A stretch of 64,000 bases of DNA, from the NCBI RefSeq assembly GCF_024741815.1, contig NZ_CP102951.1, forward strand, positions 124,001 through 188,000, in the 5' to 3' direction. The notes below the pieces were generated by a model, which was given only the letters and a program-made list of their open reading frames with translations, ran no database searches and had not been told where the DNA came from. Below, piece after piece: positions 26,290 to 34,930 of the stretch. The translations under genes were made by a program, and so were the position numbers. Each line of letters starts with the position of its first letter. The first letter of the stretch is position 1. The stretch comes from Pseudomonas sp. LS1212. Its GTDB lineage: Bacteria > Pseudomonadota > Gammaproteobacteria > Pseudomonadales > Pseudomonadaceae.

Positions 26290-27185
26290 GAATCAGTGCC
26301 CTTACTGCGTTTGGCTCGAGGATGAGCACTATCGTATACCGTTGCCAGGTGCTGGAAGTCCAGATGGGTATAGATCTGGGTGGTGGCGATGTCGGCATGG
26401 CCGAGCATTTCCTGGACCGCACGCAGATCCTGGGACGACTCCAGCAAATGGCTGGCAAACGAGTGCCGCAACATGTGCGGATGCAGGTTTTGCCCCAGCT
26501 CGCGCTCGCCCGCGGCGCGTACCCGCAACTGGATCGCACGCGGGCCCAGGCGACGGCCTTGCTGGCTGACAAATACAGCGTCGTCCTGCGGGTTGCTCAT
26601 GGCACGCAGTGGCAGCCAGAGCTGCAAGGCTTCGCGGGCCTTGCGGCCGATGGGCAGCACACGTGTCTTGCTGCCTTTGCCGTGTACCTGAACCAGCCCG
26701 TCGGCCAGATCCAATTGTTCGAGGTTAAGCCCGGTCAGCTCACTCAAGCGCAACCCGGATGAATAGAACAGTTCGAGGATGGCCTGGTCGCGATGGGCCA
26801 GAAAGTCGTCTTCGACAGCACCATCGAGCAATTGCAGCGCTCGGTCGGTGTCGAGGGTTTTGGGCAGGCGCCGCTCGCCCTTGGGCGGGCTCAGGCCATT
26901 GGCCGGGTCGTGACTGCAGAGCCCTTCGCGGTTTAGATAGCGGTAGAAGCCGCGTACGGCTGACAGCAGGCGGGCCAGGCTGCGCGAGGATTGGCCCTGC
27001 TGATGCAGGCGCGCAACCAGGCGGCGCAGATGCTGGATTTCCAGGGCGTCCCAGCTGCTCACCTGCTCCTTGGCGCAGAAGGCGAGCACTTTGTTCAGAT
27101 CGCGCCGATACGCTTCCAGGGTGTGGGCCGACACTTGACGCTCGCTGCGCAGGTGCGCGCAGAAAGCCTCCAGGTGCGCCTCCAT
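26286..27185 (-). CDS. xerC: Tyrosine recombinase XerC
   Basis: 299 residues with the SAM-like N-terminal domain and a complete catalytic set: Arg146 (GLRLSEL), Lys170 (HGKGSKTRV), His237-x-x-Arg240 (HMLRHSFA), His263 (LGHADIATTQ) and Tyr272 nucleophile (IYTHLDF). XerC with XerD resolves chromosome dimers at dif. In P. aeruginosa the orthologue is called Sss and sits in the same dapF-linked operon. Its start lies two bases past the stop of the DUF484 gene. Confidence 0.95.
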   Translation of the reverse strand: MEAHLEAFCAHLRSERQVSAHTLEAYRRDLNKVLAFCAKEQVSSWDALEIQHLRRLVARLHQQGQSSRSLARLLSAVRGFYRYLNREGLCSHDPANGLSPPKGERRLPKTLDTDRALQLLDGAVEDDFLAHRDQAILELFYSSGLRLSELTGLNLEQLDLADGLVQVHGKGSKTRVLPIGRKAREALQLWLPLRAMSNPQDDAVFVSQQGRRLGPRAIQLRVRAAGERELGQNLHPHMLRHSFASHLLESSQDLRAVQEMLGHADIATTQIYTHLDFQHLATVYDSAHPRAKRSKGTDS

Positions 27186-27187
27186 GG

Positions 27188-27925
27188 TTAGCGAGCCGGG
27201 CGCAAGGTGCTGGTGAAGCGTGGCACGATACGCCCGAGGACCTCGGCGATGTAAGTGAGGAACAAGGTACCGACCGAACTCTTGTAGTGCTGCGGATCAC
27301 GGCTGCCGATCGCCAGCACGCCATGCAGGCCTTGATGGGTCAGCGCCACCACGGCGCTTGAGCCGACCTGCTTGCGTTGTTCTTCGCCAAAGAGGAAATC
27401 CAGCTCATGATCGCGCAGGGTGCCGCTGACGGTCTTGCCGCCCGAGAGCAGCCCGCCGATTGCTTGCTGGGCTTCGCTGCTGTTGACCCAGCGCCCGACC
27501 GGAGTGGCGGTCTCGCTGAACAGGATCAGGCTGACAAAGGGCACCTGGAATTCCTGGCGCAAGCTGTCTTCCACTGCGATCACGACTTCTTCCAGGCTGG
27601 TGGCGTCGAGCAGGTCGAGGATCAGGCGGCGGGTCTTCTCGAACAGGCGATCGTTGTCCCGCGCCACGTCCATCAACTGCGAGAGCCGATGGCGCATTTC
27701 GATATTGCGTTCGCGCAGCAGTTTCAGCTGGCGCTCCACCAGCGAGACGGTGTCGCCGCGCTGGTGAGGGATGCGCAATTCCGGCAGCAGGTCGTCGTGC
27801 TCGACGAAAAACGAAGGATGGGCGCGCAAATACTCAGCGACGGCATCGGCCTCCAGTACTGGCGTCAAGCTTTCAGAGGGTTGCTCGCTGGGCTTATCGG
27901 CTGGGGCTTGAGGCTGATCGGTCAT
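27188..27925 (-). CDS. DUF484 (GAF-like) protein
   Basis: 245 residues: an N-terminal helical region (VAEYLRAHPSFFVEHDDLLPE), a coiled coil (SLVERQLKLLRERNIEMRH), and a GAF-like domain (RQEFQVPFVSLILFSE ... SSAVVALTHQGLHGVLAIGS). Conserved between dapF and xerC throughout gammaproteobacteria (YigA-like), but without a known function. The GAF fold suggests small-molecule binding or dimer signalling. Confidence 0.9.
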   Translation of the reverse strand: MTDQPQAPADKPSEQPSESLTPVLEADAVAEYLRAHPSFFVEHDDLLPELRIPHQRGDTVSLVERQLKLLRERNIEMRHRLSQLMDVARDNDRLFEKTRRLILDLLDATSLEEVVIAVEDSLRQEFQVPFVSLILFSETATPVGRWVNSSEAQQAIGGLLSGGKTVSGTLRDHELDFLFGEEQRKQVGSSAVVALTHQGLHGVLAIGSRDPQHYKSSVGTLFLTYIAEVLGRIVPRFTSTLRPAR

Positions 27926-27938
27926 TGGTTTTGCTCAC

Positions 27939-28769
27939 TCATAGACGAACCTGTCCTTCATAGACCCGCACGGCGGGGCCTGTCATAAGCACCGGCTGGC
28001 CGGGGCCCGCCCATTCGATGGACAGGCGTCCGCCAGGCAGGTCGATCAGTAGCGGTGAATCCATCCAGCCCTGGCTGATGGCGGCCACGGCTGCGCCGCA
28101 AGCGCCGGTGCCGCAGGCCTGGGTTTCCCCGGTGCCACGTTCCCAGACGCGCAGTTGCGCACGCTGACGGTCGATCACATGAAGGAAGCCGACGTTGACC
28201 CGCTGCGGGAAGCGCGGATGGTTTTCGATCTTCGGCCCCAGCTCATGCACCGGCGCGTTGTTGATGTCATCAACACGCAGCACGGCATGCGGATTTCCCA
28301 TCGACACGGCCGCCAGCTCTACCGCCTGGCCGTCGACATCCAGCCAATAACTCGGGGCCTGGGCGTCGGCCTGGAACGGAATCTCTGCCGGAATCAGGCG
28401 CGGTGGCCCCATGTCGACGCTGATCTGGCCGTCGCTGCGAACTTCGAGCTCGATAATGCCGCTTTTGGTCTCGACCCGGATGCGCTTTTTCGCCGTCAGG
28501 CGCTTGTCCAGCACGAAGCGGGCGAAGCAGCGGGCACCATTGCCGCACTGTTCGACCTCCGAGCCATCGGCGTTGAAAATCCGATAGCGGAAATCGACAT
28601 CCGGGTTGCTCGGTGCTTCGACAATCAGCAGTTGATCGAAACCGACGCCGGTGTGTCGGTCACCCCATTGCTTGGCATGCTTGGGCAGAATGTGTGCATG
28701 CTGGCTGACCAGGTCCAGGACCATGAAGTCATTGCCCAGCCCATGCATCTTGGTAAAACGCAGCAGCAT
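27939..28769 (-). CDS. dapF: Diaminopimelate epimerase DapF
   Basis: 276 residues from ATG 28769 (MLLRFTKMHGLGNDF). Two catalytic cysteines are in place: Cys75 (DGSEVEQCGNGARC) and Cys219 (ETQACGTGACG). Interconverts LL- and meso-diaminopimelate in lysine and peptidoglycan synthesis. It begins two bases after the lysA stop, so the last two steps to lysine are encoded side by side. A longer upstream frame overlaps lysA and is rejected. Confidence 0.97.
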   Translation of the reverse strand: MLLRFTKMHGLGNDFMVLDLVSQHAHILPKHAKQWGDRHTGVGFDQLLIVEAPSNPDVDFRYRIFNADGSEVEQCGNGARCFARFVLDKRLTAKKRIRVETKSGIIELEVRSDGQISVDMGPPRLIPAEIPFQADAQAPSYWLDVDGQAVELAAVSMGNPHAVLRVDDINNAPVHELGPKIENHPRFPQRVNVGFLHVIDRQRAQLRVWERGTGETQACGTGACGAAVAAISQGWMDSPLLIDLPGGRLSIEWAGPGQPVLMTGPAVRVYEGQVRL

Positions 28770-28773
28770 GGGG

Positions 28774-30021
28774 TCACTCCGGCAGCAGGCTTTCGCCAGC
28801 AAACAGCTCGGCCACGGTTTCACGACGGCGCACTTCGAATACCTGTTCGGCATCGACCAGCACTTCGGCGCAACGGCCACGCGTGTTGTAGTTGGAGCTC
28901 ATCACAAAGCCATAGGCGCCGGCCGAATGCACGGTCAACAGATCGCCTTCGGCCAGGGCCAGTTGACGGTCCTTGGCCAGGAAGTCGCCGGTTTCGCAGA
29001 TCGGGCCGACCACGTCATAAGCGCGAGGCTCTGCATCGCGGGGTTGCACGGCCTTGACGTCCATCCAGGCCTGATACAGTGCCGGACGAATCAAATCGTT
29101 CATGGCCGCATCGACGATGGCGAAATCCTTGTGCTCGGTATGTTTGAGGTACTCGACGCGAGTCAGCAGCACGCCGGCGTTGGCCACGATGTAACGACCC
29201 GGCTCGAAGACCAGTGCCAGGTCGCGATCGCCCACGCGCTCGCGCACGGCTTTGATGTAGTCGGCAACCAGCGGCGGCTCTTCATCGCGATAACGCACGC
29301 CGACACCGCCACCCAGGTCCAGATGGCGCAGATGAATGCCACAATCACCCAGGCGATCGATCAAGCCCAGCAGGCGATCGAGTGCGTCCAGGAAGGGTTC
29401 GAGGGTGGTCAGCTGCGAGCCGATGTGGCAATCGACACCGACCACTTCCAGGTTCGGCAGCTGCGCGGCACGAACGTACACGTCCTCGGCATCGGCGATG
29501 GCGATACCGAACTTGTTTTCCTTGAGGCCGGTGGAGATGTACGGGTGCGTGCCCGCGTCCACGTCCGGGTTGACCCGCAGCGAGATCGGCGCGCGAACGC
29601 CCAGCTCGGCGGCCACGACCTGCAGGCGCTCGAGTTCATCGGTGGACTCGACGTTGAAGCAATGCACGCCGACTTCCAGGGCGCGGCGCATGTCTTCGCG
29701 GGTCTTGCCGACGCCAGAGAAAACGATCCGGTCGGCACGGCCGCCAGCTGCCAGAACACGCTCCAGTTCGCCGCCGGAAACGATGTCGAAGCCAGCGCCC
29801 AGGCGTGCCAGGACGTTCAGCACGCCCAGGTTGGAGTTGGCCTTGACGGCAAAGCAGACCAGGCTGGAAACGCCTTCCAGGGCATCGGCGTAGGCGCGAT
29901 ACTGGGTTTCGATATGCGCGCGCGAATAGACATAGGTCGGGGTGCCGAAGCGCTCGGCGATGGTCGACAAAGCGACACCTTCCGCGAACAGTTCTCCGTC
30001 GCGGTAGTTAAAAGCGTCCAT
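28774..30021 (-). CDS. lysA: Diaminopimelate decarboxylase LysA
   Basis: 415 residues. PLP-binding Lys60 (CFAVKANSN), the Gly-rich phosphate-binding segment LGGGVGVRY, CETGDF and the C-terminal active-site segment SAGAYGFVMSSNYNTR. Converts meso-diaminopimelate to L-lysine. Fold-type III alanine-racemase-like barrel. Located between lppL (9 bases upstream) and dapF. Confidence 0.97.
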   Translation of the reverse strand: MDAFNYRDGELFAEGVALSTIAERFGTPTYVYSRAHIETQYRAYADALEGVSSLVCFAVKANSNLGVLNVLARLGAGFDIVSGGELERVLAAGGRADRIVFSGVGKTREDMRRALEVGVHCFNVESTDELERLQVVAAELGVRAPISLRVNPDVDAGTHPYISTGLKENKFGIAIADAEDVYVRAAQLPNLEVVGVDCHIGSQLTTLEPFLDALDRLLGLIDRLGDCGIHLRHLDLGGGVGVRYRDEEPPLVADYIKAVRERVGDRDLALVFEPGRYIVANAGVLLTRVEYLKHTEHKDFAIVDAAMNDLIRPALYQAWMDVKAVQPRDAEPRAYDVVGPICETGDFLAKDRQLALAEGDLLTVHSAGAYGFVMSSNYNTRGRCAEVLVDAEQVFEVRRRETVAELFAGESLLPE

Positions 30022-30030
30022 GGTGTTCCC

Positions 30031-30177
30031 TTAGTAAGACTTGTGCGATTGCGACTTGGCTTGTTCTTCAGGAGTTTTGCTGTCATCGGGCAGGTACAGC
30101 GGACCCTTTTGACCACAGGCAGAAACAAGGCAGGCGACCGCGAGGAGCGCAGCAAGGGAGGAGATCAGGCGCTTCAT
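30031..30177 (-). CDS. lppL: Small lipoprotein LppL
   Basis: 48 residues (MKRLISSLAALLAVACLV then SACGQKGPLYLP...). Lipobox LVSAC with Cys21, followed by the CGQKGPLYLP motif typical of the tiny lipoproteins that precede lysA in proteobacteria (LptM/YifL-like). YifL in E. coli (LptM) helps assemble the LptD translocon; whether LppL does the same here is inference. Ends nine bases before lysA. Confidence 0.9.
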   Translation of the reverse strand: MKRLISSLAALLAVACLVSACGQKGPLYLPDDSKTPEEQAKSQSHKSY

Positions 30178-30297
30178 GGCGAAATCCTTTGAATATGCAG
30201 TAATTGCGCCGAGTATACCCAGCCCCCGGCGGATTGCCTATGCGGCCTGCTGGCCGTCCGGCGGGGCCTCGAGCGCTTCGCGCCTGGTCGATCTTCT

Positions 30298-30337
30298 GTG
30301 GGAGCTGGCCGGGCGGCGCTCCGCGTGCCAGCGATGA
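30298..30337. repeat. Degenerate REP relic in the lppL-cyaY gap
   Basis: GGGAGCTGGC and GTGCCAGCGATG are imperfect arms of the same REP core found intact at 50496-50563, separated by a GC-rich loop. The rest of the 288-base divergent gap (30178-30465) should hold the lppL and cyaY promoters, but I cannot place them convincingly. Confidence 0.35.
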
Positions 30338-30465
30338 GACCATGACAGGCAACATCGATTTTCCTGTCATGACTCGGCCTATGGTCGGTATCCTTTGCAT
30401 TCGTCACGGCACACTCGTATCGTGCGGCGCTGCAGCGTGAACAGACACTTTTCGAGGTTCTTGCA

Positions 30466-30798
30466 ATGAGTTTGACCGAAGCCCGTTTTCACGACCTGGT
30501 CGATGCCACCCAGCAGACGCTGGAGGATGTTTTCGAAGAGAGCGAACTGGATATCGATCTGGAAAGTTCGGCCGGTGTGCTCACCGTCAAGTTCGAGAAC
30601 GGCAGCCAGGTGATTTTCAGTCGTCAGGAACCTCTGCGCCAGTTATGGCTGGCTGCGCGTTCCGGTGGCTTCCATTTCGATTACGACGAAGAGAGCGAGC
30701 GCTGGATGTGCGACAAGAGCGAAGAGCAGCTCGGTGAAATGCTGGAGCGCATCGTTCTTGAGCAGGCCGACATCAAGCTTGAGTTCGAGGGGCTCTGA
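30466..30798 (+). CDS. cyaY: Frataxin-like iron donor CyaY
   Basis: 110 residues. Acidic first helix (DLVDATQQTLEDVFEESELD), beta-sheet core (SAGVLTVKFENGSQVIFSRQ), and the family motif LWLAARSGGFHFDYDEES. Regulates or feeds iron to iron-sulfur cluster assembly. Start ATG 30466 follows GAGGTTCTTGCA. Divergent from lppL. Confidence 0.95.
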   Translation: MSLTEARFHDLVDATQQTLEDVFEESELDIDLESSAGVLTVKFENGSQVIFSRQEPLRQLWLAARSGGFHFDYDEESERWMCDKSEEQLGEMLERIVLEQADIKLEFEGL

Positions 30799-30802
30799 AG
30801 TC

Positions 30803-31045
30803 GTGACCAAAACCGCTTCAGACCGTCCCGCCAAGCCGCTGTACAGCAATGTCAGCCCGGCCGTGCCTTCACCTTGCGTGAGCTTGTGTCGCCTGGACGA
30901 GCAGAAGGTCTGCCGCGGTTGTTTCCGTCACGTCGAAGACATCCGTCAGTGGCGCTCGGCAGACGACGAGCAGCGCCGGCAGATTTGTCGCAGCGCTCTG
31001 CAACGGCGTCAGGCGGCAGATGGCAGGAGTAGTGATTCTCTGTAA
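30803..31045 (+). CDS. DUF1289 family protein
   Basis: 80 residues from GTG 30803, four bases after the cyaY stop. The Cys-rich motif SPCVSLCRLDEQKVCRGCFR is the DUF1289 signature: four conserved Cys in a C-x3-C-x6-C-x2-C pattern suggesting a small metal or cluster site. Then RQWRSADDEQRRQI. Function unknown. Likely co-translated with cyaY, which makes an iron-sulfur role tempting but speculative. Confidence 0.85.
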   Translation: MTKTASDRPAKPLYSNVSPAVPSPCVSLCRLDEQKVCRGCFRHVEDIRQWRSADDEQRRQICRSALQRRQAADGRSSDSL

Positions 31046-31113
31046 CAACCTGACCGCTTGTGTATTTGCAGGTCTGTGTTAGTGTCAGAATTACATTGCA
31101 TCGCGAAGCCTGT

Positions 31114-31144
31114 AAAACCCCGCCTTCTGGGCGGGGTTTTTCTT
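31114..31144 (+). terminator. Intrinsic terminator after the cyaY-DUF1289 pair
   Basis: AAAACCCCGCC / GGCGGGGTTTT, an 11-base perfect stem with a five-base loop, ending in a T-run. It lies 35 bases before the rnk start, so rnk needs its own promoter or depends on read-through. Confidence 0.92.
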
Positions 31145-31178
31145 TATGTCGCCCAGAAAAAAGGAGTCCGCCTGGATC

Positions 31179-31589
31179 ATGAACACCGCACCTTCACTCA
31201 CCCTCACCCGATTGGACGTGCAGCGTCTCGAGCGCCTGATCGGCAGCCTCGATGAATCGGCGCCGGGCGTCAAAGCCCTGCAAGCCGAGCTGGACCGCGC
31301 CGAAAAGGTCGTCGGCCACGATGAAGTTCCGCCCGGTGTCGTGACCATGAACTCGCGCGTGCACTGCCGCGAGGAAAGTAGCGGCAAGGACTATCACCTG
31401 ACCCTGGTCTACCCGCAGGATGCCGGTGGCGAAGGCAAGGTCTCGATTCTCGCACCGATCGGTTGTGCCTTGCTCGGGTTGTCGGTGGGCGAGCAGATCG
31501 ACTGGCCGGCCCCGGGTGGCAAGACCCTCAAGCTGACCCTGATCGAAGTCGAATACCAGCCGGAAGCCGCGGGCGAGTACCACCGCTGA
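31179..31589 (+). CDS. rnk: Nucleoside diphosphate kinase regulator Rnk (GreA/GreB-like)
   Basis: 136 residues. N-terminal antiparallel coiled coil shorter than in Gre factors (DVQRLERLIGSLDES ... LQAELDRAEKVV) and a C-terminal FKBP-like domain (KVSILAPIGCALLGLSVGEQ, IDWPAPGGKTLKL). Rnk binds RNA polymerase and influences Ndk levels and alginate in P. aeruginosa. Start ATG 31179 chosen over 31146 because AAGGAG lies between them. The stop is ten bases from the truncated end of the convergent cyaA. Confidence 0.92.
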   Translation: MNTAPSLTLTRLDVQRLERLIGSLDESAPGVKALQAELDRAEKVVGHDEVPPGVVTMNSRVHCREESSGKDYHLTLVYPQDAGGEGKVSILAPIGCALLGLSVGEQIDWPAPGGKTLKLTLIEVEYQPEAAGEYHR

Positions 31590-31599
31590 GATTCCGTCC

Positions 31600-33858
31600 T
31601 CAGACCTGCAGAATCAGCGCCAGGTCATGTTCTTCCAGCGCGTTGCTATCCAGGTGCAGTGGGCTATGGCTGGCCCGCTCTTCGCACAGGTAGTCGAGCA
31701 ACGCTGCCTGGCTGGTCAAGGCAACATGCTTGATCTGGCCCGGGATCAGTTCCAGTACGTGATAGTGCTTCTGAACCTGGAGCAGGTAACGGTGATTGCG
31801 GCCCTCGGCCAGCAATGCCTGGGCTGTGTGGATGACCTCTTCGACCCGCAAGGCGATGGCCTGTGCGCGGTTATGGCAAAAGCAGCGGACCCGCAGCCGG
31901 GGAGGTGCGTGCGGGTTGGCCAGGCTGTTGAGGTAGTCGCGCAGGCACTCGAGCAAGGCATGCTCGCCGTCATAGCGATGGACCTGCAGTTCATTCCAGC
32001 TGTTGAGTGTCACCTGGTCGAGCGTCAGCACCAGGTTTTCCCGCACGCCTGCATAGCTCAGGGAATCAGTGCGTTCGGTGGTCATGAGAATGTTCAAGTC
32101 ACGATGATGCTTGAGCGGGTCGACACCGACGTTGATCAGTAACAGCACTTCGCCGGGCTCGCTGGGGCGCATCAGTTGCTCCTCGGCGACCATGGGCAGG
32201 GGGAGGGGCACGGACTGTTGCAGGCTGCCGAGCAGATTGAACAGCTCATGCTCGCTCAAGTCGCTGTTGCCTGGATGCAAGGCCAGCCGTGTGCTGCTGT
32301 CGATCACCCCGTTGCGATGGCTCCAGGCGAGCAGTTCCAGCAGTTCGCGGCAGCGCTTGATCGGCGCAAAGTGTTCCCACTCATGGCTGTTGAGGTTGCC
32401 GCTGTAGAGCCCCCAGTGGGTATGCCCCGGCTCCTTGCGATTGGGCGATTGAACCAGGGTCAGGGTGTCTTCGGCCAGGTCCGGGGCGATGCCGGGGTTG
32501 ATGAACTCGATTTTGCCGGACTTGCGTTCAAACGCCGCATAAAGGCGCCGCCCCAGCACATTCAGGTCGCGCCGGGTGATCAGGCTGGTGGCTTCCTGCT
32601 CGCGGGCGAACCGGGTCAGGAAGCGATAGCTGTAATTCAGCGCGTTGACCAGCGCACGGCGTTCAGTGCCGACCTGGCGGACTTTCCACTGGCTGCGGCT
32701 GTCGAGCAGGGCAAGCTGGCGTTCATCCCAGCCCCATTCGTGCGCCAGGCGCTCAAGTAACCGGCGTTGCCAGCTGGCAGTGCGCTGGCGTGACGGACTA
32801 CTGAGTTTCCTGTTGACCTTCAGGTACAGGCAGCGGCGCACCAGTTCCAGGCGTTCGGGTTCGGCGCGAGCAACCAGGTATTCTTCAAGTCTGCGGTACA
32901 CCACCATATACGGGTCGAGTTCGTCCAGATCGAGCCGATTGGCAAACACTGCCTGCTTGAAACGCAGGCTCAGGCACTGCACCTGGGGGTGTTCACTGGC
33001 GTAGACCTCCGTCAACAGTAGTTTGAGCACGGATTTGTAGGGCGACTCGATGCCCTTGAACAATTGCCAGAGTCCCGCACCAACGAATTCCCCTGGCGGG
33101 ATGTGCGCCAGATGGCCGAGGTCGAGGGCCTCATCGGCGCGAATGAAACGCTTGGAAATCAGTGCATGAGTGTACTCGGCATAGCGGGCCTCTTCGTAGG
33201 CCGGCACCAACCACCACAAGGGTGTACGGCCCGCGAGCCAGATTGCGGTCCGGTAAAACTCGTCCAGCAGCAGGTAGTGCTGGGTGGTTCCACAGTCTTC
33301 GGCGCTCAGCGTGGCATCACGCTCGCCTTGCACGAACCGGCTTGGCTCGATCAGGAAGAAGTGCGCTTCGGCACCCTGACTGGCCGCCCAGGCTTCCAGG
33401 AGCTGGCATTTGCGGCGCAGTTCTGCCAGCTCATCATGGCTCAGCCCCGCGGCATGGCAGACCCAGACGTCCATGTCGCTTTGCTCGGCCTGGGCCAGGG
33501 TGCCGAGGCTGCCCATCAGAAACAGGCCGTGAATCGGCCGAAGTCCGTTGCTTTGGCGTGATTTGTAGGCGAACGAGCGAGTCAGGCGCTGGGCTTCGGC
33601 CAGAACCTCTGAACCAGGCTCGAAATTCGACACGCCGGCGGGTGTCACGCCCGAGACATAGCCTGGCAGCAGCGGGTGGTTGACGTGGTAAAACAGTGGC
33701 AGCAGGTTCAGAACCAGTTGCTGGCGTGTAGACAACCCCTCAATGGCCCGGTCCAGACGTCCCTGGTTGAGTTTCAGGAAGCGCGCGCGCAATTGGCCGA
33801 GGACCTTGCGGTCAATGCCAGCATCCAGATCGGGGCGAATTTCGTGGGTGCGCGTCAT
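31600..33858 (-). CDS. cyaA: Class I adenylate cyclase CyaA, C-terminally short
   Basis: 752 residues. The N-terminal catalytic region is intact: FLMGSLGTLAQAEQSDMDVW holds the GS and SDxD nucleotidyltransferase signature, and EPSRFVQGE, LWWLVPAYEE and KVNRKLSSPSR are class I motifs. Family members run from ~850 (E. coli) to ~950 residues (P. aeruginosa, from memory). This one ends abruptly at EEHDLALILQV just ten bases from the rnk stop, losing the end of the C-terminal regulatory region. Makes cAMP from ATP; activity is likely kept because the missing part is regulatory. The truncation looks like a deletion that ended beside rnk. Confidence 0.85.
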   Translation of the reverse strand: MTRTHEIRPDLDAGIDRKVLGQLRARFLKLNQGRLDRAIEGLSTRQQLVLNLLPLFYHVNHPLLPGYVSGVTPAGVSNFEPGSEVLAEAQRLTRSFAYKSRQSNGLRPIHGLFLMGSLGTLAQAEQSDMDVWVCHAAGLSHDELAELRRKCQLLEAWAASQGAEAHFFLIEPSRFVQGERDATLSAEDCGTTQHYLLLDEFYRTAIWLAGRTPLWWLVPAYEEARYAEYTHALISKRFIRADEALDLGHLAHIPPGEFVGAGLWQLFKGIESPYKSVLKLLLTEVYASEHPQVQCLSLRFKQAVFANRLDLDELDPYMVVYRRLEEYLVARAEPERLELVRRCLYLKVNRKLSSPSRQRTASWQRRLLERLAHEWGWDERQLALLDSRSQWKVRQVGTERRALVNALNYSYRFLTRFAREQEATSLITRRDLNVLGRRLYAAFERKSGKIEFINPGIAPDLAEDTLTLVQSPNRKEPGHTHWGLYSGNLNSHEWEHFAPIKRCRELLELLAWSHRNGVIDSSTRLALHPGNSDLSEHELFNLLGSLQQSVPLPLPMVAEEQLMRPSEPGEVLLLINVGVDPLKHHRDLNILMTTERTDSLSYAGVRENLVLTLDQVTLNSWNELQVHRYDGEHALLECLRDYLNSLANPHAPPRLRVRCFCHNRAQAIALRVEEVIHTAQALLAEGRNHRYLLQVQKHYHVLELIPGQIKHVALTSQAALLDYLCEERASHSPLHLDSNALEEHDLALILQV

Positions 33859-34038
33859 CTCAAACTCAAACAGGCCATCCTGGTCCGCAGTGGTCAGTCA
33901 TCGTGCGAGGCGCAGTTTACAGCCGAAGGCTGACCCACCTTAAGTTGAATTTGATTTTTTGACGTCAGATTTCTATCGCGCGGCGATAGTGTGCCCTCGG
34001 AATCCTGTCAAAAGGGATCCCGTGGGCGATATGGGGGG

Positions 34039-34287
34039 CTACGCGGTTTCTTTATTGGTGGCCAGGATAGTCAGCAGCCCTTGGGCATGCTCGGCGGCGT
34101 CCCGACCCAGGCTGGTCAGATAGCCGCCATCGGGCTGACTGATCAGATCCTTGTTGTACAGGCGTTGTGCAGCGGCAATGGCAGTTGGGGCAGCGGTCTG
34201 ATGAATTTTCAGGCCTTCCTGGGAATTATCCAGGTTGAAGAGTGCAAGGATTTCCAGTTCGGCAACCAACTCAGGGGTATACGACAT
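34039..34287 (-). CDS. TIGR02647 family small protein
   Basis: 82 residues (MSYTPELVAELEILALFN...ILATNKETA). Mostly helical, with the conserved LEILALFNLDNSQEGLKIH and GGYLTSLGRDAAEHAQGL segments of TIGR02647, a gammaproteobacterial family with no assigned function. The winged-helix-like pattern (TAIAAAQRLYNKDLI) hints at a DNA-binding fold, unproven. Upstream of cyaA on the same strand, 180 bases away. Confidence 0.8.
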   Translation of the reverse strand: MSYTPELVAELEILALFNLDNSQEGLKIHQTAAPTAIAAAQRLYNKDLISQPDGGYLTSLGRDAAEHAQGLLTILATNKETA

Positions 34288-34497
34288 AAGGACTCCAGAC
34301 TTTCTAGGAATTAGGCGACAGCGCCCCTAAGGTGACCGCACTTTGTCAGCCTGTCCAGTGTTCACTGAACGCTTTTGCTGTCCTGGGTGGCGGCCCGTCG
34401 TGGTAACCCCGCAAGTCTTGCGGCAGCGGGGTGCTTCCAGTGTAGATAGGCTCTGGAAGATTTGCTGCAGATTGTTTCCCGCGCCGCGTCAGAACTG

Positions 34498-34806
34498 CTA
34501 CTTCTCTGGAGGCAACTCTGGCAGTGCACGCAGCGCCGCTTCGTACCACTCGGTGTTGAACGCGCGGTCTTCTTCGAGGATCGCGTCGATCTCGACGGCC
34601 AGAACGTGGGCCATCAGTTGCAGAATTTCTTCACGCTCGTAGCCGACCAGGGTCAACTTGTTGAAGGTCGCCTTGGCCGCCGGCGGGTTGTCGCTCTCGA
34701 TCTGATTTTCGATGGCTTCGATCAAGGTGTTTTCGGCGAACGCTTCTTCGTCGTTGTCGTTGTCGTTGTCGTTGTCTTTGTTGGTGCCGGGGGTTGGCTC
34801 GCTCAT
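34498..34806 (-). CDS. Conserved hypothetical acidic protein with an Asp-Asn repeat
   Basis: 102 residues from ATG 34806 (MSEPTPGTNKDNDNDND). The N-terminal ~25 residues are a low-complexity acidic tract. The rest is a helical domain (IEAIENQIESDNPPAAKATF, LVGYEREEILQLMAHVLAVE, FNTEWYEAALRALPEL) conserved, as far as I recall, among pseudomonads, with no known function. The family often carries the start of this domain as its N-terminus, so the Asp-Asn tract may be a variable add-on. The 210 bases between it and the TIGR02647 gene show only a weak GC hairpin. Confidence 0.7.
   Translation of the reverse strand: MSEPTPGTNKDNDNDNDNDEEAFAENTLIEAIENQIESDNPPAAKATFNKLTLVGYEREEILQLMAHVLAVEIDAILEEDRAFNTEWYEAALRALPELPPEK
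34751..34774. repeat. Hexanucleotide microsatellite inside the acidic protein gene
   Basis: Four exact copies of TCGTTG (GACAAC on the coding strand), with degenerate half-copies on both sides, encode the alternating Asp-Asn run. A unit divisible by three preserves frame when copy number changes. Confidence 0.9.
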
Positions 34807-34930
34807 GGCAGGCTCCTCAAGGAAAGGCAGCCAGTTTACCTGCATTCAGGCCGATGATGCTGCTGGTCAGATCCGGTTCGCCGTTCTATAAAGAGTGCTG
34901 CCAACCCCTGCACGGCCTGGAGGCTATGTG

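Noticed and set aside
28651..30192. Plus-strand 513-codon frame opposite lysA and dapF
   Set aside because: Spans two unambiguous enzymes and their junction; no start signal and biased composition.
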